From Psychrobacillus sp. OK032 (GTDB taxonomy: Bacteria > Bacillota > Bacilli > Bacillales_A > Planococcaceae), in assembly GCF_900111345.1 (NCBI RefSeq), contig NZ_FOGY01000013.1, positions 1 through 51,088 on the forward strand: DNA of 51,088 nucleotides, given 5' to 3'. Shown here piece after piece: positions 35,335 to 44,382 of this stretch (its first letter is position 1; every line of letters begins with the position of its first letter). Both the position numbers and the translations under genes were made by a program. A model generated the notes under the pieces. That model worked only from the letters and a program-made list of their open reading frames with translations, searched no databases and was not told the DNA's origin.

Positions 35335-35547
35335 TTAATTCTTTTCTATACGAACTTTTAGAGGTGTCACATCATTACCAAGTGAATCAACCACAGTCAC
35401 ATTAGAAATGGTGCTGAGAACTTGTCCACGAATTTCGCGCAAATATTCTTTACGTAACGCTTGCTGTTCAATCCGTTCACTATTTGTAAAACCTTCTTTA
35501 CGCTGTTTTTTCGCTAATTCATTAATACGTCCTAAACTTTTAATCAT
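35335..35547 (-). CDS. DUF896 (UPF0291) family protein
   Basis: 70 residues with RINELAKKQRKEGFTNSE and an LRKEYLREIRGQV helix pair, typical of Firmicutes DUF896/YnzC-like proteins. Proposed SOS- or RNA-linked roles are not settled. Ribosome site AGAGAGGA before ATG. It opens a larger unit that also holds the flavin monooxygenase genes. Confidence 0.82.
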   Translation of the reverse strand: MIKSLGRINELAKKQRKEGFTNSERIEQQALRKEYLREIRGQVLSTISNVTVVDSLGNDVTPLKVRIEKN

Positions 35548-35783
35548 CTTTGTTCCTCTCTTTTGCTTAAATTAAAGTGTACACTTGAAAAATTTGGTTT
35601 GAAACAGATACTCTTAATTGTCTGATTTCCCTAAGCCTTATTTTTACCAAGTTCTAATATCGTAGGGATATTTATATTGTCCATTATTAAAGGCTTCAAA
35701 GATTTAAGGGCAATATTGTTTGTGCAGATAAATCTTCCTGTTTCTTAAACTGTATTTAACCTAAAAAATTCAGTCCCGTAAGA

Positions 35784-37103
35784 CTACTCCATGCCCCCAT
35801 ATTGGTAAGGTACACCCATATGTTCCCTCAGCGTAGTACCTTCGTAATCTTCATGAAACAATCCACGTTCTTGTAAAATCGGAATAACTTGGTCAACGAA
35901 ATCAGAAATACCATCAAAGCTTACATCTGGTTGAATGGCAAAACCATCACACGCGCCTTTCACGAACCATTCTTCCATAAAATCAGCAACTTCTTCCGCT
36001 GTACCTACAATCACAGGGTGGTAGTTGATAGCGCCGTGTGCCAAAACATCGCGAATGGGAATACCCGTCTTCACGAGTTCCAATGCGTAAGCAGAACGTG
36101 GATCTTGTGGGTTTGTATAAGCATGTTGAAGCATTGCCTTTGGAACCGACTGATCGATTTGATTGTAGGATAAAGGAAGGCCAATCATTGACCCTAAATA
36201 TTGTACTTTTCCTCTTAAATCGGTATTTCGATCGAGTCGTCTGCGGCGTTCTAACGCTTCTTCTTTCGTAGGTGCAATGGACGGGATAATCCCCGGGATC
36301 ACTTTTATCTCGTCCGGGCTGCGTCCGAATTGTTTGGCACCTGCCCGGAAGATTTCCCTGTATACACGCGCGGACTCACTATCATATGGGTTTGTGTACA
36401 ATCCCGAGCCATAGGCACCAAGAATTTTTAAGGTTTCCTCTGATCCTCCAGCTGTAAAAATAACGGGTTGCCCTTGTTTTGAAGGTGGAATTGGCAAAGG
36501 GCCTTGGGATTGAAAATGCTCTCCCGCTATATTTACGGGTTGGATCTTGTCCATCTCCGCAAACTTCCCATTTTCAGCATCCAGTAGTATCGCATCTTCT
36601 CCCCAGCTCCCCCACAAAGCCTGGACAATTTGAATAAATTCATGTGCCTTTTCGTATCTTTCTTTACGGCTAGGTATCTTGTCCCCATAATTTAACGCTG
36701 CCACTGGATGAGAAGTCGTTACAAAGTTTACACCAATCCGACCATTACTGATAACATCTAATGCTTTAAGCTGACGGGCTACATTATACGGATAGTTGAA
36801 AGTCGTAGATATAGTCGAAACGAAACCAATTCGTTCCGTTTCTCTTGCCATTGCTGTCATGGTAATAATGGGTTCTATTGGAGACGGAGGTGGTTGATTA
36901 CTGAGATCGTTAGTTAATGCCGGCGTATCAGCGAAAAAGATCATTTGTATTTTTCCGCGTTCCGCGATTTTCGCAAACTCCACAAGCTTATCCATATTCA
37001 TATAAGCAGCAGGATCTGCATTAGGCATGCGCCAAGCGCCTGGTTCTATACCATAACCTGAACCCACTTGCATCGCTAATAGCATTTTTGGTTTGTTTTC
37101 CAT
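35784..37103 (-). CDS. LLM-class flavin-dependent monooxygenase (NtaA/SnaA/DszA type)
   Basis: 439 residues, usual for the group. It uses FMNH2 and O2 to oxidise its substrate. Family marks: EFAKIAERGKIQMIFFADT, VSTISTTFNYPYNVARQ, ALDVISNGRIGVNFVTT and GSEETLKILGAYGSG. Substrate unknown (sulfonate, chelator or long-chain compound). Thirty-three bases downstream of a second luciferase-like gene, with a MarR gene ahead of both: a three-gene operon marR-llm-llm. Confidence 0.9.
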   Translation of the reverse strand: MENKPKMLLAMQVGSGYGIEPGAWRMPNADPAAYMNMDKLVEFAKIAERGKIQMIFFADTPALTNDLSNQPPPSPIEPIITMTAMARETERIGFVSTISTTFNYPYNVARQLKALDVISNGRIGVNFVTTSHPVAALNYGDKIPSRKERYEKAHEFIQIVQALWGSWGEDAILLDAENGKFAEMDKIQPVNIAGEHFQSQGPLPIPPSKQGQPVIFTAGGSEETLKILGAYGSGLYTNPYDSESARVYREIFRAGAKQFGRSPDEIKVIPGIIPSIAPTKEEALERRRRLDRNTDLRGKVQYLGSMIGLPLSYNQIDQSVPKAMLQHAYTNPQDPRSAYALELVKTGIPIRDVLAHGAINYHPVIVGTAEEVADFMEEWFVKGACDGFAIQPDVSFDGISDFVDQVIPILQERGLFHEDYEGTTLREHMGVPYQYGGME

Positions 37104-37136
37104 CCTATCTAACTCCCTTAACTTTTAATATTGTTA

Positions 37137-38174
37137 TTATCCTTTTAAATTAAATTCTTCCGCTAGCAAACGATAAGCTTTGTGACTAGCTGCTTTGTCA
37201 GAGTAGAATTCCATAATCATCACTTCATCTGCCATTGTTTCTTTTGCTAAATGTCTTATTTTCTTTGCAACCGTTTGAATACTCCCGATAATAAAACGAT
37301 CTTTATTTTGAACTCTTGCAGCGTTTTCATTTACTGAGTAAACGTGCTTACAGGCTTCTTCCAATGACGGGAAAGGTGAATGGATATCACCTGTATGTAA
37401 TCGAGCCCAATATAATTCAACTGGTCCTGCTAAATAGTTTGCTTCTTCGTCTGTTTCAGCTGTAATTAATATTGTTGATAAAATACTTTTTGGTTCTGAC
37501 ATTAAAGCCGAAGGTTTAAAATTATTTCGATAAGCACGTAAAACAGGAATCGCTAAATGCGGTGCCAGATGGGATGCAAAAACAAAACCAAGACCTTCAT
37601 TTATCGCAAACTTTACTCCCCCAGTACTTGAGCCTAACATATAAATATCTGGTATTAATGAACGATCCGTACCATCCGGAATTGGAATGATCTTACTAAA
37701 CGGGTGATCGGCAGAAAAATTCCTTTGGAAGAACGATAACAATTCATTAAATTGTTCCGGAAAGTCATAAGACGATACAGCTTCTCTAGAACGTCTTAAC
37801 GCATAAGCAGTTAAATTGTCCGTTCCAGTTGCTCTACCGATTCCCAAATCAATTCTGGCTGGATGTAGTGCCTCCAATAATGAAAAGTTTTCCACAACTT
37901 TTAATGGACTGTGATTCGGTAGCATAATGCCACCTGCACCTACTCTAATACACTTTGTATTAGCAGCAGCATGTGCAATCATTAACTCTGGAGTCGTACT
38001 GACTTGGTTTGCTGTATTATGATGCTCTGCAAACCAATAGCGTGTATAGCCTAATTCATCTGCAAGTTGAATACGTTCTGTGGAATCTTTCAATGTCTGG
38101 CTCGGATCATTTCCTTGTAATCTTGTACCAATATCCAAAATAGAAAGTTTAATATCCTTATTGTTAATCGACAT
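37137..38174 (-). CDS. luciferase-like monooxygenase (MsnO8/YvbT type)
   Basis: 345 residues. The start LSILDIGTRLQG is followed by GYTRYWFAEHHNTANQVSTT and ALHPARIDLGIGRATGTD, all diagnostic of the MsnO8-type LLM group. Flavin-dependent; substrate unknown. Preceded by AAGGAG and, further up, by a MarR-type operator (38257-38280). Confidence 0.9.
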   Translation of the reverse strand: MSINNKDIKLSILDIGTRLQGNDPSQTLKDSTERIQLADELGYTRYWFAEHHNTANQVSTTPELMIAHAAANTKCIRVGAGGIMLPNHSPLKVVENFSLLEALHPARIDLGIGRATGTDNLTAYALRRSREAVSSYDFPEQFNELLSFFQRNFSADHPFSKIIPIPDGTDRSLIPDIYMLGSSTGGVKFAINEGLGFVFASHLAPHLAIPVLRAYRNNFKPSALMSEPKSILSTILITAETDEEANYLAGPVELYWARLHTGDIHSPFPSLEEACKHVYSVNENAARVQNKDRFIIGSIQTVAKKIRHLAKETMADEVMIMEFYSDKAASHKAYRLLAEEFNLKG

Positions 38175-38256
38175 ATCTCACAAGCTCCTTATAATTTGAA
38201 TTTAAATGCAGATTTAGTTAGTCTACTAAATATTTGTATAAAAAAACTATCCCGCT

Positions 38257-38280
38257 ATTTACTTAGGTTGCTAAGTAAAT
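38257..38280. promoter_or_regulatory. MarR operator candidate 1
   Basis: ATTTACTTAG-GTTG-CTAAGTAAAT: perfect 10-bp arms and 4-bp spacer between marR and the first monooxygenase gene. Confidence 0.7.
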
Positions 38281-38294
38281 AATTAAATGGAGAT

Positions 38295-38717
38295 TTATCG
38301 AAGATTTTTCTCCATTTGCTGTAAGAACTTATTTAAGAGTTCACGATTCTCCGCTGTTAGTCCTTTTAGTAATTTATCTTGCTGCTTGCGCCAAATTTGC
38401 GTAATAGGCTCACGTACCGCTAGACCTTTTTCCGTTAAATAAACACGACTCACCCGGCCATCCACTGGGTCTTTCTTACGATAAACAAAGCCCTTTTTCT
38501 CCAGTGTCTTGACCATATTTGTTACGGTAGAAGGCTCGCAATTCAAAAGTTCCGTTAATTGCATCTGTGTTATGTCATCTGCTGTCCATAATTTGCATAA
38601 TAAATTATCTTGACCGACATGAAGATCTAGTTCTCGTAACGCTTCTGAGTATTGTCGACGCATCTGAGAGGATATTTTATCAATGTGTTCACGTATTTCA
38701 TTATCGACCATAAGCAA
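38295..38717 (-). CDS. MarR-family transcriptional regulator
   Basis: 140 residues with the winged helix QMQLTELLNCEPSTVTNMVKTLEKKGFVYRKKDPVDGRVSRVYLT; the DxRxxR-like wing (DGRVSRV) is intact. No obvious redox Cys beyond two N-terminal ones (LCKLW, NCEPS). A palindrome lies on each side of the gene, so it likely represses itself and the two monooxygenase genes. Confidence 0.9.
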   Translation of the reverse strand: MLMVDNEIREHIDKISSQMRRQYSEALRELDLHVGQDNLLCKLWTADDITQMQLTELLNCEPSTVTNMVKTLEKKGFVYRKKDPVDGRVSRVYLTEKGLAVREPITQIWRKQQDKLLKGLTAENRELLNKFLQQMEKNLR

Positions 38718-38734
38718 ACCTCACTTTCAATAAA

Positions 38735-38756
38735 TATTTAGCAGGCTAAGTAAATA
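38735..38756. promoter_or_regulatory. MarR operator candidate 2
   Basis: TATTTAGC-AGG-CTAAGTAAATA, imperfect, with a perfect TTAGC-AG-GCTAA core. It lies just upstream of marR and shares CTAAGTAAAT with candidate 1. Confidence 0.6.
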
Positions 38757-38812
38757 CTAGCATAATGTTAATTATAAAGCGAATATAAAAAGCTCCATGT
38801 TTCATTGTACTT

Positions 38813-38893
38813 TCATCTTCAACTAACCTGCTTCGTTAGTTCAATAAGAAAAAGGCTTTCTCCTCCTTGAAGTAAAGCACCCGTTTGTTGAAA
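38813..38893 (-). repeat. attC-like site, type a
   Basis: CATCTTCAACTAACCTGCTTCG and TTAGTTCAATAAG, GGCTTTCTCCTCCTTGAAG, GCACCCGTTTGTTGAA. Confidence 0.8.
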
Positions 38894-38914
38894 ATGATTC
38901 AATTAAGATGATAT

Positions 38915-39187
38915 TTATACGAAAGTAAAACCAATTAAAAAAATTATTGCCGTCACACTAAAGAATGACCAATTAACAATTCGTCTTTCTTTTACTGTAA
39001 GAAGTTTGGTTTCCATAAATCTTAAACTACTTAGGATAAAAATAAGTCCAAACATTATGAGTCCACGCCCTATGACATCATCTATGATTAAAATGTACCT
39101 TACACCAGCAATCATTATTAAAAAAGTACCTATATATCCAATGAAAATATATAAGTAATGGTTCTTTTCCCTATCCACCAACTCCAC
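38915..39187 (-). CDS. small membrane protein, 90 aa
   Basis: Three hydrophobic segments (12-33, 40-55, 71-89) and a short basic loop (TVKERRIV). Unrecognised. AGGGAGTGG precedes it. A single-gene unit between attC-like sites. Confidence 0.65.
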   Translation of the reverse strand: MELVDREKNHYLYIFIGYIGTFLIMIAGVRYILIIDDVIGRGLIMFGLIFILSSLRFMETKLLTVKERRIVNWSFFSVTAIIFLIGFTFV

Positions 39188-39217
39188 TCCCTCTCAATTG
39201 CAAACCCTTCTTTAAGT

Positions 39218-39290
39218 ATGCCTTATTAAACTAACCTTTGTTAGTATAAGTGTAACATTTCACAATGCATATCTGAGAACAACTTAATCT
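39218..39290 (-). repeat. attC-like site, type c, truncated
   Basis: TTATTAAACTAACCTTTGTTAG, then the start of a type-c centre (GTGTAACATTTCACAATGC), which breaks off before the hairpin and right end. It borders a region of IS remnants. Confidence 0.6.
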
Positions 39291-39377
39291 CGAAAGACTC
39301 AAGGGGATATCTCCAATTCCAGCAATAATCGTGTTAGAACGCGGGTACCTCTCACTTAATTATCGATATTTCTAATC

Positions 39378-39417
39378 AAAAAGATCTCTAGTGCGTACTC
39401 ACACGCGCTAGAGATCT
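39378..39417 (-). terminator. hairpin terminator
   Basis: AGATCTCTAG...CTAGAGATCT with outer G/C pairs and TTTTTG after it on the minus strand. Confidence 0.7.
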
Positions 39418-39479
39418 ATTCTTAGTTATGAATAGGTAATTGACTACTATCTATATAAATCGAACAAATGAATATCTAA

Positions 39480-39640
39480 ACGAACTAAGTGCAGGAGCCT
39501 TAACAGGGGTAGCCAAAGTCATCAGACCAGCGGTGAAGCTGCTTGGCTTATGGCGAGGGGCGTCCCTAGCGCCGTAGCGAATTCAATGGGATTCTTTATC
39601 CCGCATTAACTGGCAGTAATACCCCCACTGATTAAAGGTT
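39480..39640 (-). other. GC-rich, hairpin-dense non-coding segment
   Basis: Clearly richer in G and C than its surroundings and without an ORF. On the minus strand it has successive stems: CAGT...ACTG, GGGAT...ATCCC, GGCG...CGCC and GCCAAGC near GACTTTGGC. It could be a structured RNA or the relic of an IS or intron; no family is recognised. Confidence 0.35.
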
Positions 39641-39676
39641 CACTTTATGTCAACTTATCGTTACCAATTCTGAAGG

Positions 39677-39844
39677 TTATTTTGAATTTACGCGTGTAAA
39701 ATAACTCAAGACTCTTTTCAAAAAAGATTTTTGGATTTTCTTTTTTCTAGATAGGTAGTTATGTCCTAATTTATATTGTCTTGCTTCCTTTTCCAAGTCA
39801 GCCATCCGTTGCTTTGCATATTCTATATCGTTAATCGTAAACAT
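39677..39844 (-). CDS. small basic protein, 55 aa
   Basis: From ATG 39844: MFTINDIEYAKQRMADLEKE and then a basic tail (SRKKKIQKSFLKRVLSYF). Predicted helical, possibly nucleic-acid or membrane binding. Its ribosome site AAGGAG lies inside the palindrome TTCTCCTTAAGGAGAA (39850-39865), which could hide it. Function unknown. Follows a 40-codon ORF by 35 bases. Confidence 0.55.
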   Translation of the reverse strand: MFTINDIEYAKQRMADLEKEARQYKLGHNYLSRKKKIQKSFLKRVLSYFTRVNSK

Positions 39845-39879
39845 TATTTTTCTCCTTAAGGAGAAGTCCAATTATATTG

Positions 39880-40002
39880 TTAAGGTGTGGCTAGCACCAT
39901 TCTTGTTAGCCACTTTTCACCTAAATAGTGTGTTGGCGACTCCAATTTATTTTTACCTACAAATTTATTAATCTGCTTACCACTCATTTTTGGTATCATC
40001 AT
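39880..40002 (-). CDS. small peptide, 40 aa
   Basis: GGAGG seven bases before ATG 40002. Begins MMIPKMSGKQINKFVGKNKL and ends LATP. Soluble, basic, not recognised; a peptide signal or toxin cannot be judged. Probably one transcript with the 55-codon gene downstream. Confidence 0.5.
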   Translation of the reverse strand: MMIPKMSGKQINKFVGKNKLESPTHYLGEKWLTRMVLATP

Positions 40003-40235
40003 TTTTTTTCCTCCTTCATTTATTATTTTTCCGATTAAACCAATAGCATCATTTTAGTCAACTGGGGTTTTTCTTTCCCCAACCGGTGCTATCCACTTTC
40101 GAGAGATTCCTTTTTTAATAACTTTCTTCGCTGTTTCATGATCATCATCACCAGCACTCCTTTTCTTGTTATTTTGTTTATATATGCAACACGCAATGCG
40201 TGAAAACACCAAAGTTTCTAAAAATGCACACAAAA

Positions 40236-40267
40236 GAGCACACGCTTCTTTACATAAGCGTGTGCTC
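40236..40267 (-). terminator. hairpin terminator
   Basis: GAGCACACGCTT-8-AAGCGTGTGCTC, then TTTTG on the minus strand. Between 40003 and 40475 no convincing gene is seen. Confidence 0.7.
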
Positions 40268-40474
40268 ATAGAAAAAGAACGGCATAACATGCCGTCCGTA
40301 TTAATTATTTACAAAAAAATAATTAGCGGTTGGGCACGAAATCATTATACGATTATTTTTTGAAGTTCTAAATGTAGTCATTTTCCGTACCTCCATTTCT
40401 AATTTGAATATCTAACTACTATAGGATATCATTACTTATTTCTGAATGTCAACACCTTTCTGAATATTATGTAT

Positions 40475-41043
40475 TATTTTTAGGATATCAGCGTCCAAAG
40501 TTAAGTAGCTTCCGCAATGGAAAAAAACGTATAGATCCTTTGAATGATATGTTAGTACGTCGATTATTATTACTTTGTTCTAAACCAAAGTTTTTAGAAG
40601 AAATCGGATTAAAGTCGATCAGTCATTCGTCAATTGGCCGGCGATTATCAGAGCTGAAAACGTCCCATTTAGGAGATTTTCTCGGCCGTTTGGCTGCACA
40701 TTACCGGCGTTTAAAAGGGGATGCTAAAGGGTTGAATGCCAACGTTGGTCTCCTTCGAATCATTGATGGTACCTATATCAAGTTGCCTAATAACGCCGCA
40801 AATTGGACGGCAATCTCAAAAGATTCCTGTGGAATCAAGCTACATGTCCGAATTGTCGTCGCTTCGCCCGATAGTGTCTTTCCGGAAAAGATGATTCCAT
40901 CTACGGGAAACGTAGCTGATTCTGACGCAGTCAATCACATTATCGACGCAGACGGCGCACTGTATGTAATGGACCGAGGGTATGCCCATAAAACAAAATC
41001 GGCGGTTGGTTGGAGAGGAATATACAGTTTCTCGTTCGAGTAA
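40475..41043 (+). pseudogene. IS4-family transposase fragment
   Basis: The open frame reads QRPKLSSFRNGKKRIDPLND, ISHSSIGRRLSEL, RIIDGTYIKLP (first catalytic Asp) and YVMDRGYAHK (second Asp with the DRGY signature), then changes sequence and stops. The N-terminus and the YREK/Glu half are missing, so only about half a DDE transposase remains. With the GC-rich segment and truncated site nearby, this marks an IS scar in the array. Confidence 0.8.
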
Positions 41044-41095
41044 GAAAGAATCACTCTCCACTAGTATACTTTTTCAACACAATTGATTAATATCC

Positions 41096-41185
41096 CTTAT
41101 TGAACTAAACTGCTGCGTTAGTTCAATAAGAAAAAGCTACCCTTAAAGGCAGCCCCTTGTTCTGCTAAGGCACCCGTTGTTTAAG
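41096..41185 (-). repeat. attC-like site, centre type b
   Basis: CTTATTGAACTAAACTGCTG and CGTTAGTTCAATAAG, GCTACCCTTAAAGGCAGC, CTGCTAAGGCACCCGTTG. Confidence 0.85.
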
Positions 41186-41230
41186 TGAAATGTTTCACAA
41201 TATTTTTTCATGGATATACAATTGAAATTT

Positions 41231-42697
41231 TTATCGACTTTGCTGAACCTTCATTTCTTCCCATGAATAATTTGGCACAGTTGCAATCCACAACATATCT
41301 CCCATCCTATCCATATCAGAAACGATAGTATCGTTCGCTTCAAACACTTTTTCAGATTTGCTTTCGTCTTCCGTACTGATGGAATAGATAGCTTCACTTC
41401 TATTGGTGTATCCGAATAATTTCTCTCCTTTTTTAATAAATTGAACTATCTCTTCATCCACGGTGATTTTTCTCCAATTTACCTCTTGAAGATTTCGCGT
41501 CCAAATTCCACTCTCTGTGGTAATGAATAGCCTATTATTAATCACTTTCATATTCCACGGTACATCCTTACTATTCGGCATGGTGATTTCGTTCCATCCA
41601 TCATTTATCTTTTGTAAAAGCTTTCTTTCTTCTGTGAGTCCTAACAAATCACCATTATCCGATATTTGAATCACATAAAATGGGTTAGGAACAATAGCTT
41701 TTTCCCAACTTTCCCCTTGATCGCTTGTATAATAAATAGTTCCATTTGATAGCACAGCTATATGATTGTTGATGGAATAATCGACGTTCTCAATCGGGTG
41801 GTCTAATGAAAGAATTTTCCTTCCTTTACTTTTGGATGTAATACCTGCCCATATTTCTTTTTCCGTAACCGCATATAATTGATCATTCCTATCAAACCAA
41901 GCTTGTGTCACATAATTATCAGCTCGTAGTTCTGTCCATTTTTTTCCGCCGTTCTCGCTCCATTCAATAAAAGGTTGATTACTTGTACTAAATTGAGTTG
42001 GCTTTTTGTCTCCCCATATGACTAGTTTTTTGTTTCCAGCGACAACCCCCATTATTGCCACCCCTTTTTTAGATAGCTTTTCGGAATCAATACGTTTGGA
42101 TATTAATCCTCCACCGTATGGTAATTTATGAATGGCACTGACTATATCTCCGTTTCTGGCATTGAATGAAATTCGAGTAAATCGTTTATCTCGATCATTT
42201 CCAATCACTGTTAAAATTGGTGTACCCTCGATGTTATCCAATGTAAAATGATATCCTGTTGCCCAACCTTTTCCTTGTTTTAGATCATATTTATCCTTTG
42301 CTAGTTGAAGAACATCAGAGCTATCCAATTTGATCTCATCGTAGGGTATTGTAGGAACCTGAGATTGCTTAATCGGTCTAAATAAGGTAATTTTCTTTTC
42401 TGAGATACCAATTAGTAAATGCTCATCTGTACCTTCAGCCATAAATTGCACAAACCAATTAAAGCGTTTCCCTGCTTCCCCTCTCGAGCCCCCCATCGTT
42501 TCATCCACACTGTTTACACTGGTAAGTATTGCGTTTACATTCCATTCTTTTGCTCTCTCGAATCCAATGTCAATCGCTTCTTTTAGCGTAATTTCACCAT
42601 CTGAAGCGATTGTTTCACGACCAATCAAATTTACAAAAACTAAAAAAATAACTAATAAACAAGAGATTTTTTTTATGAAATTCAAAATTACCACCAT
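41231..42697 (-). CDS. secreted two-domain protein: PepSY-like N-domain plus Asp-box propeller
   Basis: About 488 residues. Signal peptide (KKISCLLVIFLVFVNLIG), then a domain of about 150 residues (ITLKEAIDIGFERAKEWNVNA ... GKGWATGYHFTL) also found at 47166-47790. The C-terminal 280 residues look like a BNR/sortilin-type beta-propeller, with Asp boxes YYTSDQGESW and WSENGGKKW. Extracellular; ligand unknown. The start is uncertain (ATG 42697 or TTG 42685). A strong hairpin lies just upstream. Confidence 0.75.
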   Translation of the reverse strand: MVVILNFIKKISCLLVIFLVFVNLIGRETIASDGEITLKEAIDIGFERAKEWNVNAILTSVNSVDETMGGSRGEAGKRFNWFVQFMAEGTDEHLLIGISEKKITLFRPIKQSQVPTIPYDEIKLDSSDVLQLAKDKYDLKQGKGWATGYHFTLDNIEGTPILTVIGNDRDKRFTRISFNARNGDIVSAIHKLPYGGGLISKRIDSEKLSKKGVAIMGVVAGNKKLVIWGDKKPTQFSTSNQPFIEWSENGGKKWTELRADNYVTQAWFDRNDQLYAVTEKEIWAGITSKSKGRKILSLDHPIENVDYSINNHIAVLSNGTIYYTSDQGESWEKAIVPNPFYVIQISDNGDLLGLTEERKLLQKINDGWNEITMPNSKDVPWNMKVINNRLFITTESGIWTRNLQEVNWRKITVDEEIVQFIKKGEKLFGYTNRSEAIYSISTEDESKSEKVFEANDTIVSDMDRMGDMLWIATVPNYSWEEMKVQQSR

Positions 42698-42704
42698 CCC
42701 ATAA

Positions 42705-42746
42705 CTAAATAAGCACATTAATCACAGGATTAATGTGCTTATTTAG
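42705..42746. repeat. perfect 19-bp inverted repeat abutting a start site
   Basis: CTAAATAAGCACATTAATC-ACAG-GATTAATGTGCTTATTTAG. It ends eight bases before the ATG of the propeller protein. No U run follows on the minus strand. Possible 5' UTR hairpin or protein-binding palindrome. Confidence 0.7.
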
Positions 42747-42819
42747 GATGGGGTAAATACTTCGTTATATTCCCTCTTAGATCCAATTTAACAAACAAAA
42801 TACTCCTTTTATCAGAGAA

Positions 42820-42907
42820 TCCTTCTTAAACTAAACTACCCCTTTAGTTCAATAAGAAAAATGGCTTTACTCCTTCTTGAAGTAAAGCACCCGTTAGTTG
42901 AACAAGA
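42820..42907 (-). repeat. attC-like site, type a
   Basis: TCCTTCTTAAACTAAACTAC and TTTAGTTCAATAAG, GGCTTTACTCCTTCTTGAAG, GCACCCGTTAGTTGAAC. Confidence 0.85.
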
Positions 42908-42991
42908 ACCATTATTTATATGACACATCATTATCCTACTATTAAGACAAAAGTAATGCTGGCTTTTCCATTTATCTAAAAATTATTTCCT

Positions 42992-44151
42992 TTACATCAT
43001 TTTTTTGAGGTATGGAATCTTTCGCCATACAAAATGACTTAGCAAAAAACTTAGAATGATTCCTAAAAATGCCGTTATAAGAAATTTAGCCATGACCGGT
43101 ATTGGTAGGTCATTCAATGTATATTGAAGGAAGACAACTACTGGCACATGGATGAAATAAACAACAAATACATTGTTTGATAACATCTTTGACCAACGAT
43201 TAGTGCCGTTAATTTTTTCTCTAAATAAAATTAGAAGACCGATTACAAGCGAAATACACAATAACGTCTCAATTAATGATCGAGCCAACGAACCGAAGTT
43301 TGGCCCCCCTTTTAAAAGAAAAGGATCTACCGTATTTCCTCCAGAATACAAAATGGTTACTATTAATATTCCAATAATAAGCCAGATGTATCCTACTCTT
43401 GCACTCAAAGTTAAAAACCATTTGCGATGAAAGGCCATAATGCCTAAACAAAAAAACTCACATACTGTGGTACATGTGCAAATTCTGTTTGAATAAATCC
43501 TAAAAAAGCTGTCCAATGATCAATAGGAAACCATATCCTTGTAATAAAAGTCACTAAACTAACGACCAACCACAGGGAGAGAATCTGATAAACCTTAATG
43601 TTTCCATCAAATTTTTTTGTGGTTTTCTTAGATGTAAAGAAGGTCCAGACTGAAAACACAACCGCATACACAAGTAAATGCTCTAAAAACCATAAATGGC
43701 CAAATTGCATATCAGGCCATGATGGCCCGGACCAGTTCGAGGGTTCATTACCAAGTCCAAAAAATATATTAACATAGTAAGAAAAAAATGAGATGGGTTC
43801 ATAATCTCTGAAATTAATGTAATATAAATACATCAGAATAGGAATTATCACGAGAAATCCAAGTAGTAATGGAATACCAATTCTAATAAGCCGTTCTTTT
43901 AAAAACCGTTTCGGCCCTTTTCTCGAGATTGATTGAGGGAGAAAATAGGCTGATAAAAAGAAAAACATACTCATAAAAAATGCTGCATTTACAGAGAAAA
44001 ATCTGCCCAACCAGTTGATAGATTCATCATCCAAAAAAAACCACCAACCACCTGGTCCATAGGCTTGTCCAGCATGGTGAGCTACTACAAGCATAATTAA
44101 AGCTATTTTTAGATTATCGATGAAATATAAACGATCGCTCTCTTTATTCAC
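42992..44151 (-). pseudogene. acyltransferase family 3 membrane protein, frameshifted
   Basis: N-terminal part (44151-43444) has the family start LYFIDNLKIALIMLVVAHHAG with the conserved His, a GHLWFLEHLL segment and about seven membrane spans. The C-terminal part (43444-42992) continues in another frame (FCLGIMAFHRKWF, YFIHVPVVV). One missing T in the T7 run at 43450-43456 separates them. If restored, the protein is about 386 residues, normal for OafA-like O-acyltransferases that modify surface glycans. Slippage or a sequence error is possible. Confidence 0.82.
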
Positions 44152-44291
44152 CTATAAACCCCTTTCCCATTAAAAGTTACACTGAGATAATAGCAATGTA
44201 TTTTTCACCACTACAGGAAAATAATTTTATTTTTTAATCATAGCTATTTCGCATTATCATACTTATATGATATAGATAATAAGTTAATTAC

Positions 44292-44380
44292 TTTTTCCAC
44301 TAAACCTGCCCCGGAACAAGCAAAAAGAGCCTTTTAAGCAATTCCGATTTTCAAGTATAGCACCCGTTAGTTTAATAAGT
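44292..44380 (-). repeat. attC-like site, unique centre
   Basis: TTTTTCCACTAAACCTGCCC, diverged left inner arm, centre with AAAAGAGCCTTTT, right end TATAGCACCCGTTAGTTTAATAAG. Confidence 0.65.
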
Positions 44381-44382
44381 AA

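Noticed and set aside
40054..40363. Overlapping ORFs around 40,054-40,363
   Set aside because: They run through a terminator hairpin; no start with a ribosome site fits and the products look like translated structure.
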